Positions 40,894 to 48,828 of a stretch of 64,000 nucleotides of DNA are shown here, one piece after another. Location of the stretch: contig NZ_JQMS01000001.1 in NCBI RefSeq assembly GCF_000744835.1, positions 2,232,001 through 2,296,000 of the forward strand, in the 5' to 3' direction. Source of the stretch: Flavobacterium sp. 83. GTDB lineage: Bacteria; Bacteroidota; Bacteroidia; Flavobacteriales; Flavobacteriaceae. Numbering within the stretch: position 1 is the stretch's first letter; every line of letters begins with the position of its first letter. The translations under genes and the position numbers were made by a program. The notes below the pieces were generated by a model that saw nothing but the letters and a program-made list of their open reading frames with translations, searched no databases and was not told the origin of the DNA.

Positions 40894-41091
40894 ATGTCGA
40901 AAATCATGTTCGATTACACAAAATCAGTGCTTGAAAGGGTAAGTTTTAATCCGATGCTTTTTTGCAAGGAATTGGAGAAAGCAATTAAAACGTTATTACC
41001 ATACGAAATGGAGCAATTGCGAGAATGGTTGTTAAATTTTACAATTGGGAAACCAGAATTAAAACAATGTCTTCTTATCGTTAATTCATAA
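40894..41091 (+). CDS. Small conserved-type cytoplasmic protein
   Basis: A 65-residue helical protein (MSKIMFDYTKSVLERVSFNP..., ending CLLIVNS). It has no signal or membrane segment. A terminator follows directly at its stop, supporting a real gene. It resembles a short protein repeatedly found in Flavobacterium genomes (recall) but no function is known. Monocistronic. Confidence 0.65.
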   Translation: MSKIMFDYTKSVLERVSFNPMLFCKELEKAIKTLLPYEMEQLREWLLNFTIGKPELKQCLLIVNS

Positions 41092-41122
41092 AAAAAAAAG
41101 GAACCAATTTCGGTTCCTTTTT
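41090..41122. terminator. Bidirectional terminator
   Basis: Stem AAAAAGGAACC/GGTTCCTTTTT with six-base loop and long A and T runs, between the small ORF and oxyR. Confidence 0.87.
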
Positions 41123-42067
41123 TTATTTTTTTTGAAGTGGACTTATAATTTGTACATTTTGAAAAACAATTGCTCCTTTTATAACACCTGCAATTGTGCT
41201 TCTTAATGCATCGATTATTTGAATTTTTAATTCGCTTTTTGGGAAAATCAAACTAACTTCTCTTGCTGGTTTTGGTTCCTTGAAATGACGCAGTTTTGTT
41301 TTGTCAGATTCTTTCAAATCTAAAGTATGTAAATAGGGAAGCAATGTTGTCCCCAAACCTTCATCTGCTAATTTTATTAAAGTTTCAAAACTTCCGCTTT
41401 CAATCTGGAAATGATTGATTTCATTTCTTCCTCCTGTATTTTTACACAAGTTTAATATTCCATCTCGAAAACAGTGTCCATCCTGCAATAATAGAATTTC
41501 ATCTAAGTTTAAATCAGAGACTTCTATTTCTTCTTTTTGAAAATTATGATGATTTTCCGGAATATATGCGACAAAAGGTTCAAAGTATAAAACTATTTCT
41601 TTGATTTTTTCCTCCATCAACGGTGTTGCGGCAATTGCTGCATCAAGATGGCCATTATTGAGTTTTATAATAATTTCTTCTGTATTTAACTCTTCGATTA
41701 TGAGTTTTACTTTTGGATATTTTTTGATGAAATTATTTAAAAACATTGGTAATAGTGTAGGCATTATCGTTGGTATAATTCCTAATCTGAATTCACCTCC
41801 AATAAATCCTTTTTGTTGCTCTACAATATCTTGAATTCTATCAGCTTCATTAACAATGTTCTTCGCCTGATTTACAATTTTTTGTCCAATATCAGTAAGC
41901 TGAATTGGCTTTTTTGTTCTGTCAAATATTTGAATACTTAATTCTTCTTCTATTTTCTGAATTTGCATACTCAATGTAGGTTGAGTTACAAAACATTTTT
42001 CGGCTGCAAGTGTGAAATTTTTATGTTCGGCTACAGCCAAAACATATTTTAATTGAGTAATTGTCAT
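41123..42067 (-). CDS. oxyR: LysR-family hydrogen-peroxide sensor OxyR
   Basis: LysR-type activator of peroxide-defence genes. N-terminal winged helix: LKYVLAVAEHKNFTLAAEKCFVTQPTLSMQIQKIE in character (key parts NFTLAAEKC, TQPTLSMQI). The sensing disulfide is intact: GHCFRDGILNLC has Cys199 and Cys208, the exact numbering of E. coli OxyR when the ATG at 42065-42067 is the start. The upstream in-frame start at 42106 would shift it, and a -7 box (42088-42095) lies between, so 42067 is chosen. The 314-residue length fits. No catalase or Ahp gene is adjacent. Confidence 0.93.
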   Translation of the reverse strand: MTITQLKYVLAVAEHKNFTLAAEKCFVTQPTLSMQIQKIEEELSIQIFDRTKKPIQLTDIGQKIVNQAKNIVNEADRIQDIVEQQKGFIGGEFRLGIIPTIMPTLLPMFLNNFIKKYPKVKLIIEELNTEEIIIKLNNGHLDAAIAATPLMEEKIKEIVLYFEPFVAYIPENHHNFQKEEIEVSDLNLDEILLLQDGHCFRDGILNLCKNTGGRNEINHFQIESGSFETLIKLADEGLGTTLLPYLHTLDLKESDKTKLRHFKEPKPAREVSLIFPKSELKIQIIDALRSTIAGVIKGAIVFQNVQIISPLQKK

Positions 42068-42087
42068 GTTTATAGTAATATCTGATG

Positions 42088-42095
42088 CAAATATA
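42088..42095 (-). promoter_or_regulatory. -7 promoter box of oxyR
   Basis: Minus strand TATATTTG matches TAnnTTTG, 21 bases before the chosen ATG. A CAAA at 42121-42124 (TTTG on the minus strand) is a possible -33 box with 25-base spacing. Confidence 0.45.
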
Positions 42096-42328
42096 AAAAC
42101 AATCAATTTAATTTATAATACAAAGAAGTTTTTTTTCTGATGAAAATTTGTTCAAAATAAAAATATTGAAAACAAAAAAACAGGGTTACCTATTAAAAAT
42201 TTAGAATAAATTGTAACATTATCAAAGCTTATGTGAAATAATCAATATTATGGCTAATGATTTTTTTTAAAGTAAATAAACCAACTAATTTTATTTTACA
42301 TTTGAATTAACTAAGACAGCAATTCTTT

Positions 42329-42964
42329 ATGAGTGATTTTTATAAAAAAATATTAGACAATAATAAAAAATGGGTCGAAACCTCTCTGGCGAGTGATCCG
42401 AATTATTTTGCAGATTTAGCCAAAGGGCAAACGCCACCTTTATTGTGGATAGGTTGTTCAGATAGCAGGGTTCCTGCAAATGAAATTGTTGGTGCAAAAC
42501 CGGGGGACGTTTTTGTGCATCGAAACATTGCTAATATGGTGATTCATTCTGATATGAATATGCTGAGTGTTCTGGATTATGCCGTGAATGTTTTGAAAGT
42601 AAAACATGTACTGGTATGCGGTCATTATGGTTGTGGAGGAATAAAAGCAGCTATGGGAAATGAATCTATTGGGATTATTGATAACTGGATTCGTCATATA
42701 AAAGATGTTTATCGCCTCCATCATGAATATTTAGATTCTATCGTTGATGAAAACGAACGTTTTAATGCTTTTGTTGAAATTAATGTGAAGGAACAAGTAT
42801 TTGATTTAGCTAAAACATCTATCGTGCAATCTGCCTGGAAAAATGGACAGGAATTGACTTTGCACGGTTGGGCCTATGGATTAAATTCGGGATTTGTTAC
42901 AGATTTAAATGTAAATATCAGTTCAGATAAAGATTTGGATGATGTTTATCAATTGAAATTCTAA
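42329..42964 (+). CDS. can: Beta-class carbonic anhydrase
   Basis: Zinc enzyme interconverting CO2 and bicarbonate, supplying bicarbonate for carboxylases. 211 residues. The zinc ligands and proton-relay pair appear in GCSDSRVPANEI (Cys, Asp-Arg) and VCGHYGCGGIKAAM (His, Cys). FVHRNIANMV is also typical. It is monocistronic, divergent from oxyR with 261 bases between starts, and followed by a terminator. Confidence 0.94.
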   Translation: MSDFYKKILDNNKKWVETSLASDPNYFADLAKGQTPPLLWIGCSDSRVPANEIVGAKPGDVFVHRNIANMVIHSDMNMLSVLDYAVNVLKVKHVLVCGHYGCGGIKAAMGNESIGIIDNWIRHIKDVYRLHHEYLDSIVDENERFNAFVEINVKEQVFDLAKTSIVQSAWKNGQELTLHGWAYGLNSGFVTDLNVNISSDKDLDDVYQLKF

Positions 42965-42968
42965 TAAT

Positions 42969-42993
42969 AAAAATCGCTTTTGGCGATTTTTTT
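42969..42993 (+). terminator. Rho-independent terminator of can
   Basis: Stem AAAAATCGC/GCGATTTTT plus T run, 4 bases past the stop; it overlaps the end of the leftward gene at 42992. Confidence 0.75.
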
Positions 42994-44194
42994 ATTCGAT
43001 TTCTTCTAGATTTTCATTGAAAGCAGAAGGCAATAGGGTAGGGATAAATTTTATTAAGATGGGAAGTAATAAGCTTCCACCCGGTAGTAAAAATATAGTC
43101 AAAGAAGGAATGGTTTTGCAAATATCCAATAATTGTTTTTTTACTTTTTTCTTTTCTTTTTCATCTAAATCTCTTCGGGTAGAATAAGCTAACAGAAGCA
43201 TTAATTCTTTGCTTTGAATAATTTCTTTTATCAATCTACTTTTGTTGCGGCTTACTAAAGTTGCAACGCTTTGAGTAGTTTGATCGTAAAAGTGTTTGAC
43301 GGGATTTGAGTAATTAAAATAGGGGATTTCTTTTTTATGTTTGTTAATGAATCCATTAGTGCTATATATACTTTGATCAACAAAATCATCTGATATAGAT
43401 AATGTCCCCGCTAATGTATGTAAAAAATAGGCTTCATTGTTTTCAATTAGTCCATCACTCCACAGTGCCATTCCGGCAATGTCTATTAAATAATATTTTT
43501 CTAATTCATGCGTAAAATAATCCAGTTGAAGTGTTTCCAGAGTTTGAACAGAAACTTTTGAAAATTTGCTATAGCGAATAGAAGCTTCAAAAAGTTTAAT
43601 TAATAAATCATCATATTGTGATTTGTTAGACTTAACTTTTAATGCAAGCGTAACAATGTTAACAATCGTCTCTTCAATTTTCTTTAGGTATTTTTCAGGA
43701 ATTTCGCCATTAATTAAATATTGGCGAAAAGCAACAATGTCAATAAATAAAAGTGCATTGGTAACGAGATGAGAGAAATTTTTACTGATGATGGTGTCAT
43801 TCGTTTGTACACGCTCACCAATTATTTTTTCCAGAGTTAAGGATAGGGAATTTTTAGGAAGTATTTTTTTGAAAAAATTAAATCCTTGAGGGTTCATTTG
43901 GTTATAAAAAGTAACAGCTTCTTTTATGAATTTTTCAGAGCTTATTTCTCCTCTAGTCAAACAAAAAACATCATATAAAGTATTTAATAAAGCAACTTTC
44001 GAAATTTCTTCCTTGAACCAGCCTTTTGTCTCAATTTCAGTAACAGTTTCAAGAGTAATGATGTGACCGTATATAAATCCTGTATTTCTAACTTTTTGAT
44101 AAAATGAATCAGTAGTTTTAGAAACAGTTTCTTTTGAAAATTTTTGTTCAATAAAAAATTTATCTATCCAACCTGTTGCCGAAGGGTTAATCAT
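42992..44194 (-). CDS. LETM1-related protein with TerB-like middle domain
   Basis: A 400-residue cytoplasmic protein. Residues ~230-290 (DIAGMALWSDGLIENNEAYFLHTLAGTL) resemble a TerB-like helical domain. The C-terminus resembles the ribosome-binding helical domain of LETM1 (LLLAYSTRRDLDEKEKKKVKKQL ... LLPGGSLLLPILIKFIPTLLPSAF, read in parts), including a conserved hydrophobic tail. Related Bacteroidota proteins are annotated as LETM1-related biofilm-associated. The biochemical role is unknown. It ends inside the can terminator. Confidence 0.75.
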   Translation of the reverse strand: MINPSATGWIDKFFIEQKFSKETVSKTTDSFYQKVRNTGFIYGHIITLETVTEIETKGWFKEEISKVALLNTLYDVFCLTRGEISSEKFIKEAVTFYNQMNPQGFNFFKKILPKNSLSLTLEKIIGERVQTNDTIISKNFSHLVTNALLFIDIVAFRQYLINGEIPEKYLKKIEETIVNIVTLALKVKSNKSQYDDLLIKLFEASIRYSKFSKVSVQTLETLQLDYFTHELEKYYLIDIAGMALWSDGLIENNEAYFLHTLAGTLSISDDFVDQSIYSTNGFINKHKKEIPYFNYSNPVKHFYDQTTQSVATLVSRNKSRLIKEIIQSKELMLLLAYSTRRDLDEKEKKKVKKQLLDICKTIPSLTIFLLPGGSLLLPILIKFIPTLLPSAFNENLEEIE

Positions 44195-44281
44195 TACTTT
44201 AATTTGAAGCTACAAAGCTATGTTTTTTTATGGTTGTGTAGAAGATTTTAAGTTAAGTTTTAATTATTTAGTGGTAAAATA

Positions 44282-44851
44282 TTAATCTCTCGATTTTTTA
44301 TTTTGGGAACAAAGATTTATAATATCACATATTCTAGTGTTTCTGGTATCTTCTCTTTTTGCTTGGTTAAGCCAATAAAGATAACTTTTTCTGTATGAAG
44401 GACTAAAACTTTTATAGTTTTCGAATGCAGTACTATTTTTCTCAAAAGCTATTTGGAGGTCTATTGGGATTATCAAATCCTCTACAGCATCCAATGAAGT
44501 CCAAGAACCATTTTTTTTAGCAATTTCAATTTTGGCTAATCCACTTTCATGCATTTGATTTTCTATCAGGAGTTTTTCGATATACGTTTTGTTGAGTTTA
44601 CTCCAAACGCTTTTATCTTTTCTAGGAGAAAAAACTTGTTTTCTACGATGTTCATCCATTTTTCTTACAGTTGAATCGATTCACCCAAAACAAATGGCAA
44701 CTTGAACCGCTTCTTCCCATCGCATACTTTCAAATTCACTATTTACCTTGTAAAAAATGAGATACACCCCTTTTGAAGAATGATGATTTTGGTGCAACCA
44801 ATCTCGCCATTCTTCTTTATTTTTAAAATAGTGGTGCTCTTTATCTTCCAG
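44282..44851 (-). pseudogene. YdeI/OmpD-associated (OmdA) family gene, broken by TGA and lacking a start
   Basis: Minus-strand frame continuous in sense except for one TGA at 44681-44683. The order is KNKEEWRDWLHQNHHSSKG, YLIFYKVN, MRWEEAVQVAICFG, then stop, then IDSTVRKMDEHRR, FSPRKDKSVWSKLNK and the OmdA domain ending KSYLYWLNQAKREDTRNTRI. In this family FG is followed by W (FGWIDS), so TGG became TGA. No ATG, GTG or TTG start was found between the IS982 end and the first family residues. A 125-codon ORF restarting at ATG 44657-44659 covers the C-terminal domain only. Sensibly read as a pseudogene; a CTG start at 44849-44851 is possible. Confidence 0.7.
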
Positions 44852-44913
44852 TTGATTTTTTTTATTTCTATAAACCCGTTGGGTGTAATTATTTGAAGTA
44901 AAAAATATTGATT

Positions 44914-44971
44914 AGATATTGGTCAAGATACTGAAATTCAGTATCTTGAAGTCGTCAAACAACCAATATCT
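44914..44971 (+). repeat. Nested inverted repeats before the transposase start
   Basis: AGATATTGGT (44914-44923) pairs with ACCAATATCT (44962-44971), which touches the ATG at 44972. Inside lies a 12-bp near-palindrome CAAGATACTGAA.TTCAGTATCTTG (44924-44948). Confidence 0.8.
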
Positions 44972-45856
44972 ATGTCAAATATAGTAAAAAATTATTTTAG
45001 AGTTTTAGAAGTTATAAGTTCTTTGAATATTGCATTTAATACAGAAATTCGAGCTGGAAGAAAGTTTAAAATGTCTGATTTAGAAGTAGTTGCTTTAAGT
45101 TTAACATCTGAATTTATGTCTATTGACAGTGAAAATTCATTTTTTAATCAGTTGCAAAATGGACAAATTTCTAATCTAATTGAACGAAGTCAGTATAATA
45201 AGAGAAGGAAAAAATTATTCCATTTTGCTGAAGAAATCAGACAACATTTATATTCAAAATTCACAGAATTTGAGAACTATTTTGTTGTTGATAGTATGCC
45301 ACTTGAGATTTGTAAAATGGCTCGTCATAATAGGATTAAAATTTGTAAGGGTGATTTTCAGACTGCGCCAGATAAAGGTTTTTGTGCATCACAAAACTCT
45401 TGGTTTTATGGTTACAAACTTCACGGAGTTTGTACTGTTTCTGGGGTTTTTCAATCAATAGATATTACAAAAGCAAGTGTTCACGATGTACATTTATTAA
45501 AAGATTTAAAATATCAAATGTCTGATTGTGTGCTTCTTGGAGATAGAGGTTATTTGTCTTCACCATTACAATTAGATTTGTTTGAAACAGCAAATATAAA
45601 ATTAGAAACTCCAATGAGAATCAATCAAATTGGGTATAAAAAACAACCCTACATATTTAGAAAATCAAGAAAAAGAATAGAGACATTATTCTCTCAATTG
45701 TGTGATCAATTTATGATTAGACGAAATTATGCTAAATCTTTTCAAGGTTTTAAAACAAGAATTTTAGCTAAAATAACAGCATTAACTTTGGTACAATTCA
45801 TTAATAAATTTATTTTTGAAAGACCAATAAACAATATTAAAACACAAATAATCTAA
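44972..45856 (+). CDS. IS982 family transposase (DDE type)
   Basis: A 294-residue transposase that looks intact. The catalytic triad is visible as Asp107 (FVVDSMPLEIC), Asp191 (LLGDRGYLSS) and Glu237 (KRIETLFSQ). GYKLHGVCTVSGV and SFQGFKTRILAKITALTLVQFIN are family-typical. It moves the element by cut-and-paste or copy-type transposition. It lies inside the 998-bp element with the terminal repeats close to both ends. Confidence 0.93.
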   Translation: MSNIVKNYFRVLEVISSLNIAFNTEIRAGRKFKMSDLEVVALSLTSEFMSIDSENSFFNQLQNGQISNLIERSQYNKRRKKLFHFAEEIRQHLYSKFTEFENYFVVDSMPLEICKMARHNRIKICKGDFQTAPDKGFCASQNSWFYGYKLHGVCTVSGVFQSIDITKASVHDVHLLKDLKYQMSDCVLLGDRGYLSSPLQLDLFETANIKLETPMRINQIGYKKQPYIFRKSRKRIETLFSQLCDQFMIRRNYAKSFQGFKTRILAKITALTLVQFINKFIFERPINNIKTQII

Positions 45857-45879
45857 TTGCACCCAACGGGTTTCTATAA

Positions 45880-46407
45880 CTACTTGATAATAGCTGAACA
45901 TGCTACTCTTGCACCAGCATTACCAGCGGGTTGAGAAACATAATCATCTGTACCTTGATGGACTATTAATCCTTTTCCAAGGATATCCTTAGTTGCGTCT
46001 CCACAACCGATACACCATTCATCAGTTGTTAATGTAATGGTTCCATTTCCTTTTTCATCGGCAGTAAAATTACCTATGTCACCTTTGTGGTATTCACCAA
46101 CGCCCCATTTACCATGTTTTTTGAATGTTGGGTTCCAATGTCCACCAGCTGAACTTCCGTCTGCTGCAGTACAATCTGATTTCTCATGAATATGTATTGC
46201 ATGTTCACCTGGTTTAAGCCCTGCTAATTTTGCGACGAAAGTAACTTTGCCATTTTTTTCTTCAAAAGTTGCAGTTCCAGAAACAGTACTATTACTTTTA
46301 GCTTCAAAAGCAATATTTAGTTTTTTTGAATTACTTGAATCGCTGCTTGTTTTGCAACCTATTACAACAACTATAATTAGCACAATAGATAAGAATATTT
46401 TTTTCAT
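45880..46407 (-). CDS. sodC: Cu/Zn superoxide dismutase, lipoprotein form
   Basis: Dismutates superoxide outside the cytoplasm. 175 residues with a lipoprotein signal (LIIVVVIGCKTS, Cys at about 18). Copper and zinc ligands are seen in AIHIHEKSDC, GGHWNP, GVGEYHKGDIGNF and VHQGTDDY. The active-site Arg is in GNAGARVACSAI, with the disulfide pair in SDC and VAC. The IS982 element lies immediately after its stop. It is divergent from the YihY gene. Confidence 0.93.
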   Translation of the reverse strand: MKKIFLSIVLIIVVVIGCKTSSDSSNSKKLNIAFEAKSNSTVSGTATFEEKNGKVTFVAKLAGLKPGEHAIHIHEKSDCTAADGSSAGGHWNPTFKKHGKWGVGEYHKGDIGNFTADEKGNGTITLTTDEWCIGCGDATKDILGKGLIVHQGTDDYVSQPAGNAGARVACSAIIK

Positions 46408-46643
46408 GATATGTTTTATTTCAAAGGTAAGAAATTTTTGTATTGTAGATAAAAGATTTAGTTTTTATAATTCAGTTTAATGGGAATTATGTAAGATTCA
46501 TTTTAAATACCTAGTCAATTTAATTGTAGTTTTGATTGCAGTTGCAATTGAAATAAAAAGAATTATTTTCGGTACTTTAGAATCAAATAAAAGGGGTTTA
46601 ATAAGTTTAAATTTTATTTTGGAAAATATAATTATTTAAAAAA

Positions 46644-47558
46644 ATGAAGCAAAAAGAAATAGCCATTTTAAGTTGGGATCTATTAAAGCGAACCTATCGT
46701 GAATTTGATGATGATAATGCAATAAAATTGAGTGCTTCATTGTCCTATTATACAATATTTTCACTGCCGCCATTATTAATAATTATTATGTCTGTTTTCA
46801 GTGTTTTCTTCGGAAGAGAAGCTGTTACAGGTAGGTTTTTCGGTCAAATAAATGGTATGGTTGGAAATGAGGCTGCAATTCAAATTCAGGAAACGATTAA
46901 GAATATAGAACTTTCTGACAGTATAACATTTGCTACAATATTTGGCGGTATTATGCTGTTGATAGGAGCTTCCGGAGTTTTTGCTGAAATACAAAGCTCC
47001 ATTAATTTTATTTGGGGATTAAAAGCTAAACCGAATAAAGGTATCATGAAGTTTATCAAAAACCGTGTGATGTCTTTTTCAATGATTGCTTCACTTGGTT
47101 TTTTGTTGATGGTCAGTTTGATGGTGAATACAGTTATGGACATTGTAAATGAGCGATTGTTTCAATCTTTTCCGGACTTAACGGTCTATTTGTTATATAT
47201 AGTAAATATTTTAATTTTATTTGCGACGACTACTGGATTATTTGCAATTATATTTAAAACACTTCCTGATGGTAAAATCTCGTGGAGAGATGCGTTAATA
47301 GGATCTAGTTTTACGTCGTTTTTCTTTATGTTTGGTAAATTTGCAATTGGGTTTTATTTAGGGAATTCTACTGTAGCAACAGTTTACGGGGCTGCTGGTT
47401 CAGTAATTATCATTTTAATATGGGTTTATTATTCTGCTATCATTTTATATTTTGGTGCTGAATTTACTAAAGTTTATGCCAACTTACATGGCGGTAAAAT
47501 TGTTCCTAATGAATATGCAGTTGAAATTAAAATTGAGGTAACAGAAATTGATAAATAG
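46644..47558 (+). CDS. YihY/BrkB-family inner-membrane protein
   Basis: A 304-residue protein with about six membrane helices. It has family-typical motifs: LSASLSYYTIFSLPPLLIII near residue 30, GLKAKPNKGIMKFIKNR, FKTLPDGKISWRDALIGSSF near 210 and GAAGSVIIILIWVYYSAIILYFGAEFTKVYA near 260 (read in parts). These proteins were once called RNase BN; their real role is unknown. Single gene, with META and DUF4251 genes following on the same strand. Confidence 0.88.
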   Translation: MKQKEIAILSWDLLKRTYREFDDDNAIKLSASLSYYTIFSLPPLLIIIMSVFSVFFGREAVTGRFFGQINGMVGNEAAIQIQETIKNIELSDSITFATIFGGIMLLIGASGVFAEIQSSINFIWGLKAKPNKGIMKFIKNRVMSFSMIASLGFLLMVSLMVNTVMDIVNERLFQSFPDLTVYLLYIVNILILFATTTGLFAIIFKTLPDGKISWRDALIGSSFTSFFFMFGKFAIGFYLGNSTVATVYGAAGSVIIILIWVYYSAIILYFGAEFTKVYANLHGGKIVPNEYAVEIKIEVTEIDK

Positions 47559-47701
47559 ATTGCTGTAATTTTGATTTTGGACGAGTAAGGAATGGTCTAA
47601 TTTGGTTTTTTGTACAACTATTATTTTATCTAAATTGTAGTGTTTTGGCAGCATTATTGATTCTATTTTTTCAATATTTTATTTGAATAAAAACAACACT
47701 C

Positions 47702-48133
47702 ATGAGAAAATTAATTTTATCGCTAACTATTTTATGCATGGTATTTATTTCCTGCAATACAATTAAAACTTCAAATGCTAAAACAGCTTCGCTTGATGGA
47801 ACTTGGGAATTGAATTACATTGCGGGGCCAAGAATTTCATTTGGAGGATTATATCCAAACAAAAAACCAAACATCATTTTTGATTTAAAAGAAAATCGAG
47901 TTTTGGGTAATGCTAGTTGTAATAGATACAGTGGAAAATTAAATGTTGATGGAAATAATATCAGTTTCAAAGATCCAATTGCAATGACTAAAATGATGTG
48001 TATGGATATTCAAGGTGAATCCGTTTACATGTCAAGTCTGCAAAAAATTGATTCTTATTCAATTTCCGATGATGGGAAAACCTTGAATTTTATTATGGGA
48101 GATACTACCATGATGCGTTTCGATAAAAAATAA
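47702..48133 (+). CDS. META-domain (HslJ-like) lipoprotein
   Basis: A 143-residue lipoprotein: signal with lipobox VFISC (Cys19), then a single META domain with LDGTWELNYIAGP, NASCNRYSGKLNVDGNNISF and MTKMMCMD. The two Cys in NASC and MMC are conserved in this domain. HslJ-type proteins are linked to novobiocin resistance and heat-shock response in E. coli; their action here is unknown. It lies 143 bases after the YihY gene and 78 before the DUF4251 gene. Confidence 0.85.
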   Translation: MRKLILSLTILCMVFISCNTIKTSNAKTASLDGTWELNYIAGPRISFGGLYPNKKPNIIFDLKENRVLGNASCNRYSGKLNVDGNNISFKDPIAMTKMMCMDIQGESVYMSSLQKIDSYSISDDGKTLNFIMGDTTMMRFDKK

Positions 48134-48211
48134 ATTAGTTGTTTATTTTAGTCTTATTGCTTATTTATTAGTTACTTATAGGAGTTATAGAAATCAAAAT
48201 AAGTAGAAATC

Positions 48212-48733
48212 ATGAAAACGAAAAATATATTTTTAGTCTTGTTATTTTCAACTGTTGTTAGTATTAGTTTTGCTCAGGAAAAAACTAGAAAACAGTTAAG
48301 AGAAGATCGTAAACTGGAAAAAAAAAGACAGACTGAAATCTTAATGAATTCTAAAGAATTTGTTTTTGTAGCAAGGAATGCTTCGCCTCACGGATTTAGG
48401 AATGTAGATTTAACTTCCAATACCAATTATTTAAAATTCCAACCGGATTTTATCAAAAGTGAAATGCCTTTTTTTGGCACAGCCTATAACGGTGCTGCGT
48501 ATGGAGGTGATGGCGGATTAAATTTTGAAGGAAAACCACAACAATATACTTTTAAAAAAGAAAAGAAAGCATATCAAATAAAAGCGGTAGTTAAAGGACA
48601 AAATGATTTATATACAATATTTATATCCATTTTTTTTGACGGTAGCGCTTCGCTATCGATAAATTCAAATAATCGCAGTACCATTTCCTATAGTGGAGAA
48701 ATAAGTCCAATAGAAAAAAAGGAGATTAAATAA
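48212..48733 (+). CDS. DUF4251 family secreted protein
   Basis: A 173-residue secreted protein (signal cut after FAQ, about residue 22). A charged linker RKQLREDRKLEKKRQ leads into a beta domain with FVFVARNASPHGFRNVDL and FFGTAYNGAAYGGDGGLNFEG, the pattern of DUF4251. Its function is unknown. A strong terminator follows the gene. Confidence 0.82.
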   Translation: MKTKNIFLVLLFSTVVSISFAQEKTRKQLREDRKLEKKRQTEILMNSKEFVFVARNASPHGFRNVDLTSNTNYLKFQPDFIKSEMPFFGTAYNGAAYGGDGGLNFEGKPQQYTFKKEKKAYQIKAVVKGQNDLYTIFISIFFDGSASLSINSNNRSTISYSGEISPIEKKEIK

Positions 48734-48755
48734 ATTTTAAATTTTATCTAGCCAT

Positions 48756-48794
48756 AAAAAAACCGCCTTATTTTCAGGAACAAGGCGGTTTTTT
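48756..48794. terminator. Bidirectional terminator
   Basis: Stem AAAACCGCCTT/AAGGCGGTTTT with A and T runs, between the convergent DUF4251 and acyl-CoA dehydrogenase genes. Confidence 0.85.
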
Positions 48795-48828
48795 AACAAA
48801 TAAATAAACTAAAAACTATCTTTATTTC

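Larger units (their letters stand above)
44874..45871 (+). mobile_element. Complete IS982-family insertion sequence, 998 bp
   Basis: Terminal inverted repeats of about 18 bp: left ACCCGTTGGGTGTAATTA, right ACCCGTTGGGTGCAATTA (reverse complement), differing at one base. It is flanked by the 8-bp duplication TTCTATAA at 44866-44873 and 45872-45879. One transposase gene fills most of it. The right duplication directly abuts the sodC stop codon, so the insertion fell between sodC and the YdeI-like gene. Confidence 0.92.

Noticed and set aside
41123..42106. Upstream OxyR start at 42106
   Set aside because: A -7 box lies inside it, and the 42067 start puts the sensing cysteines exactly at 199 and 208.
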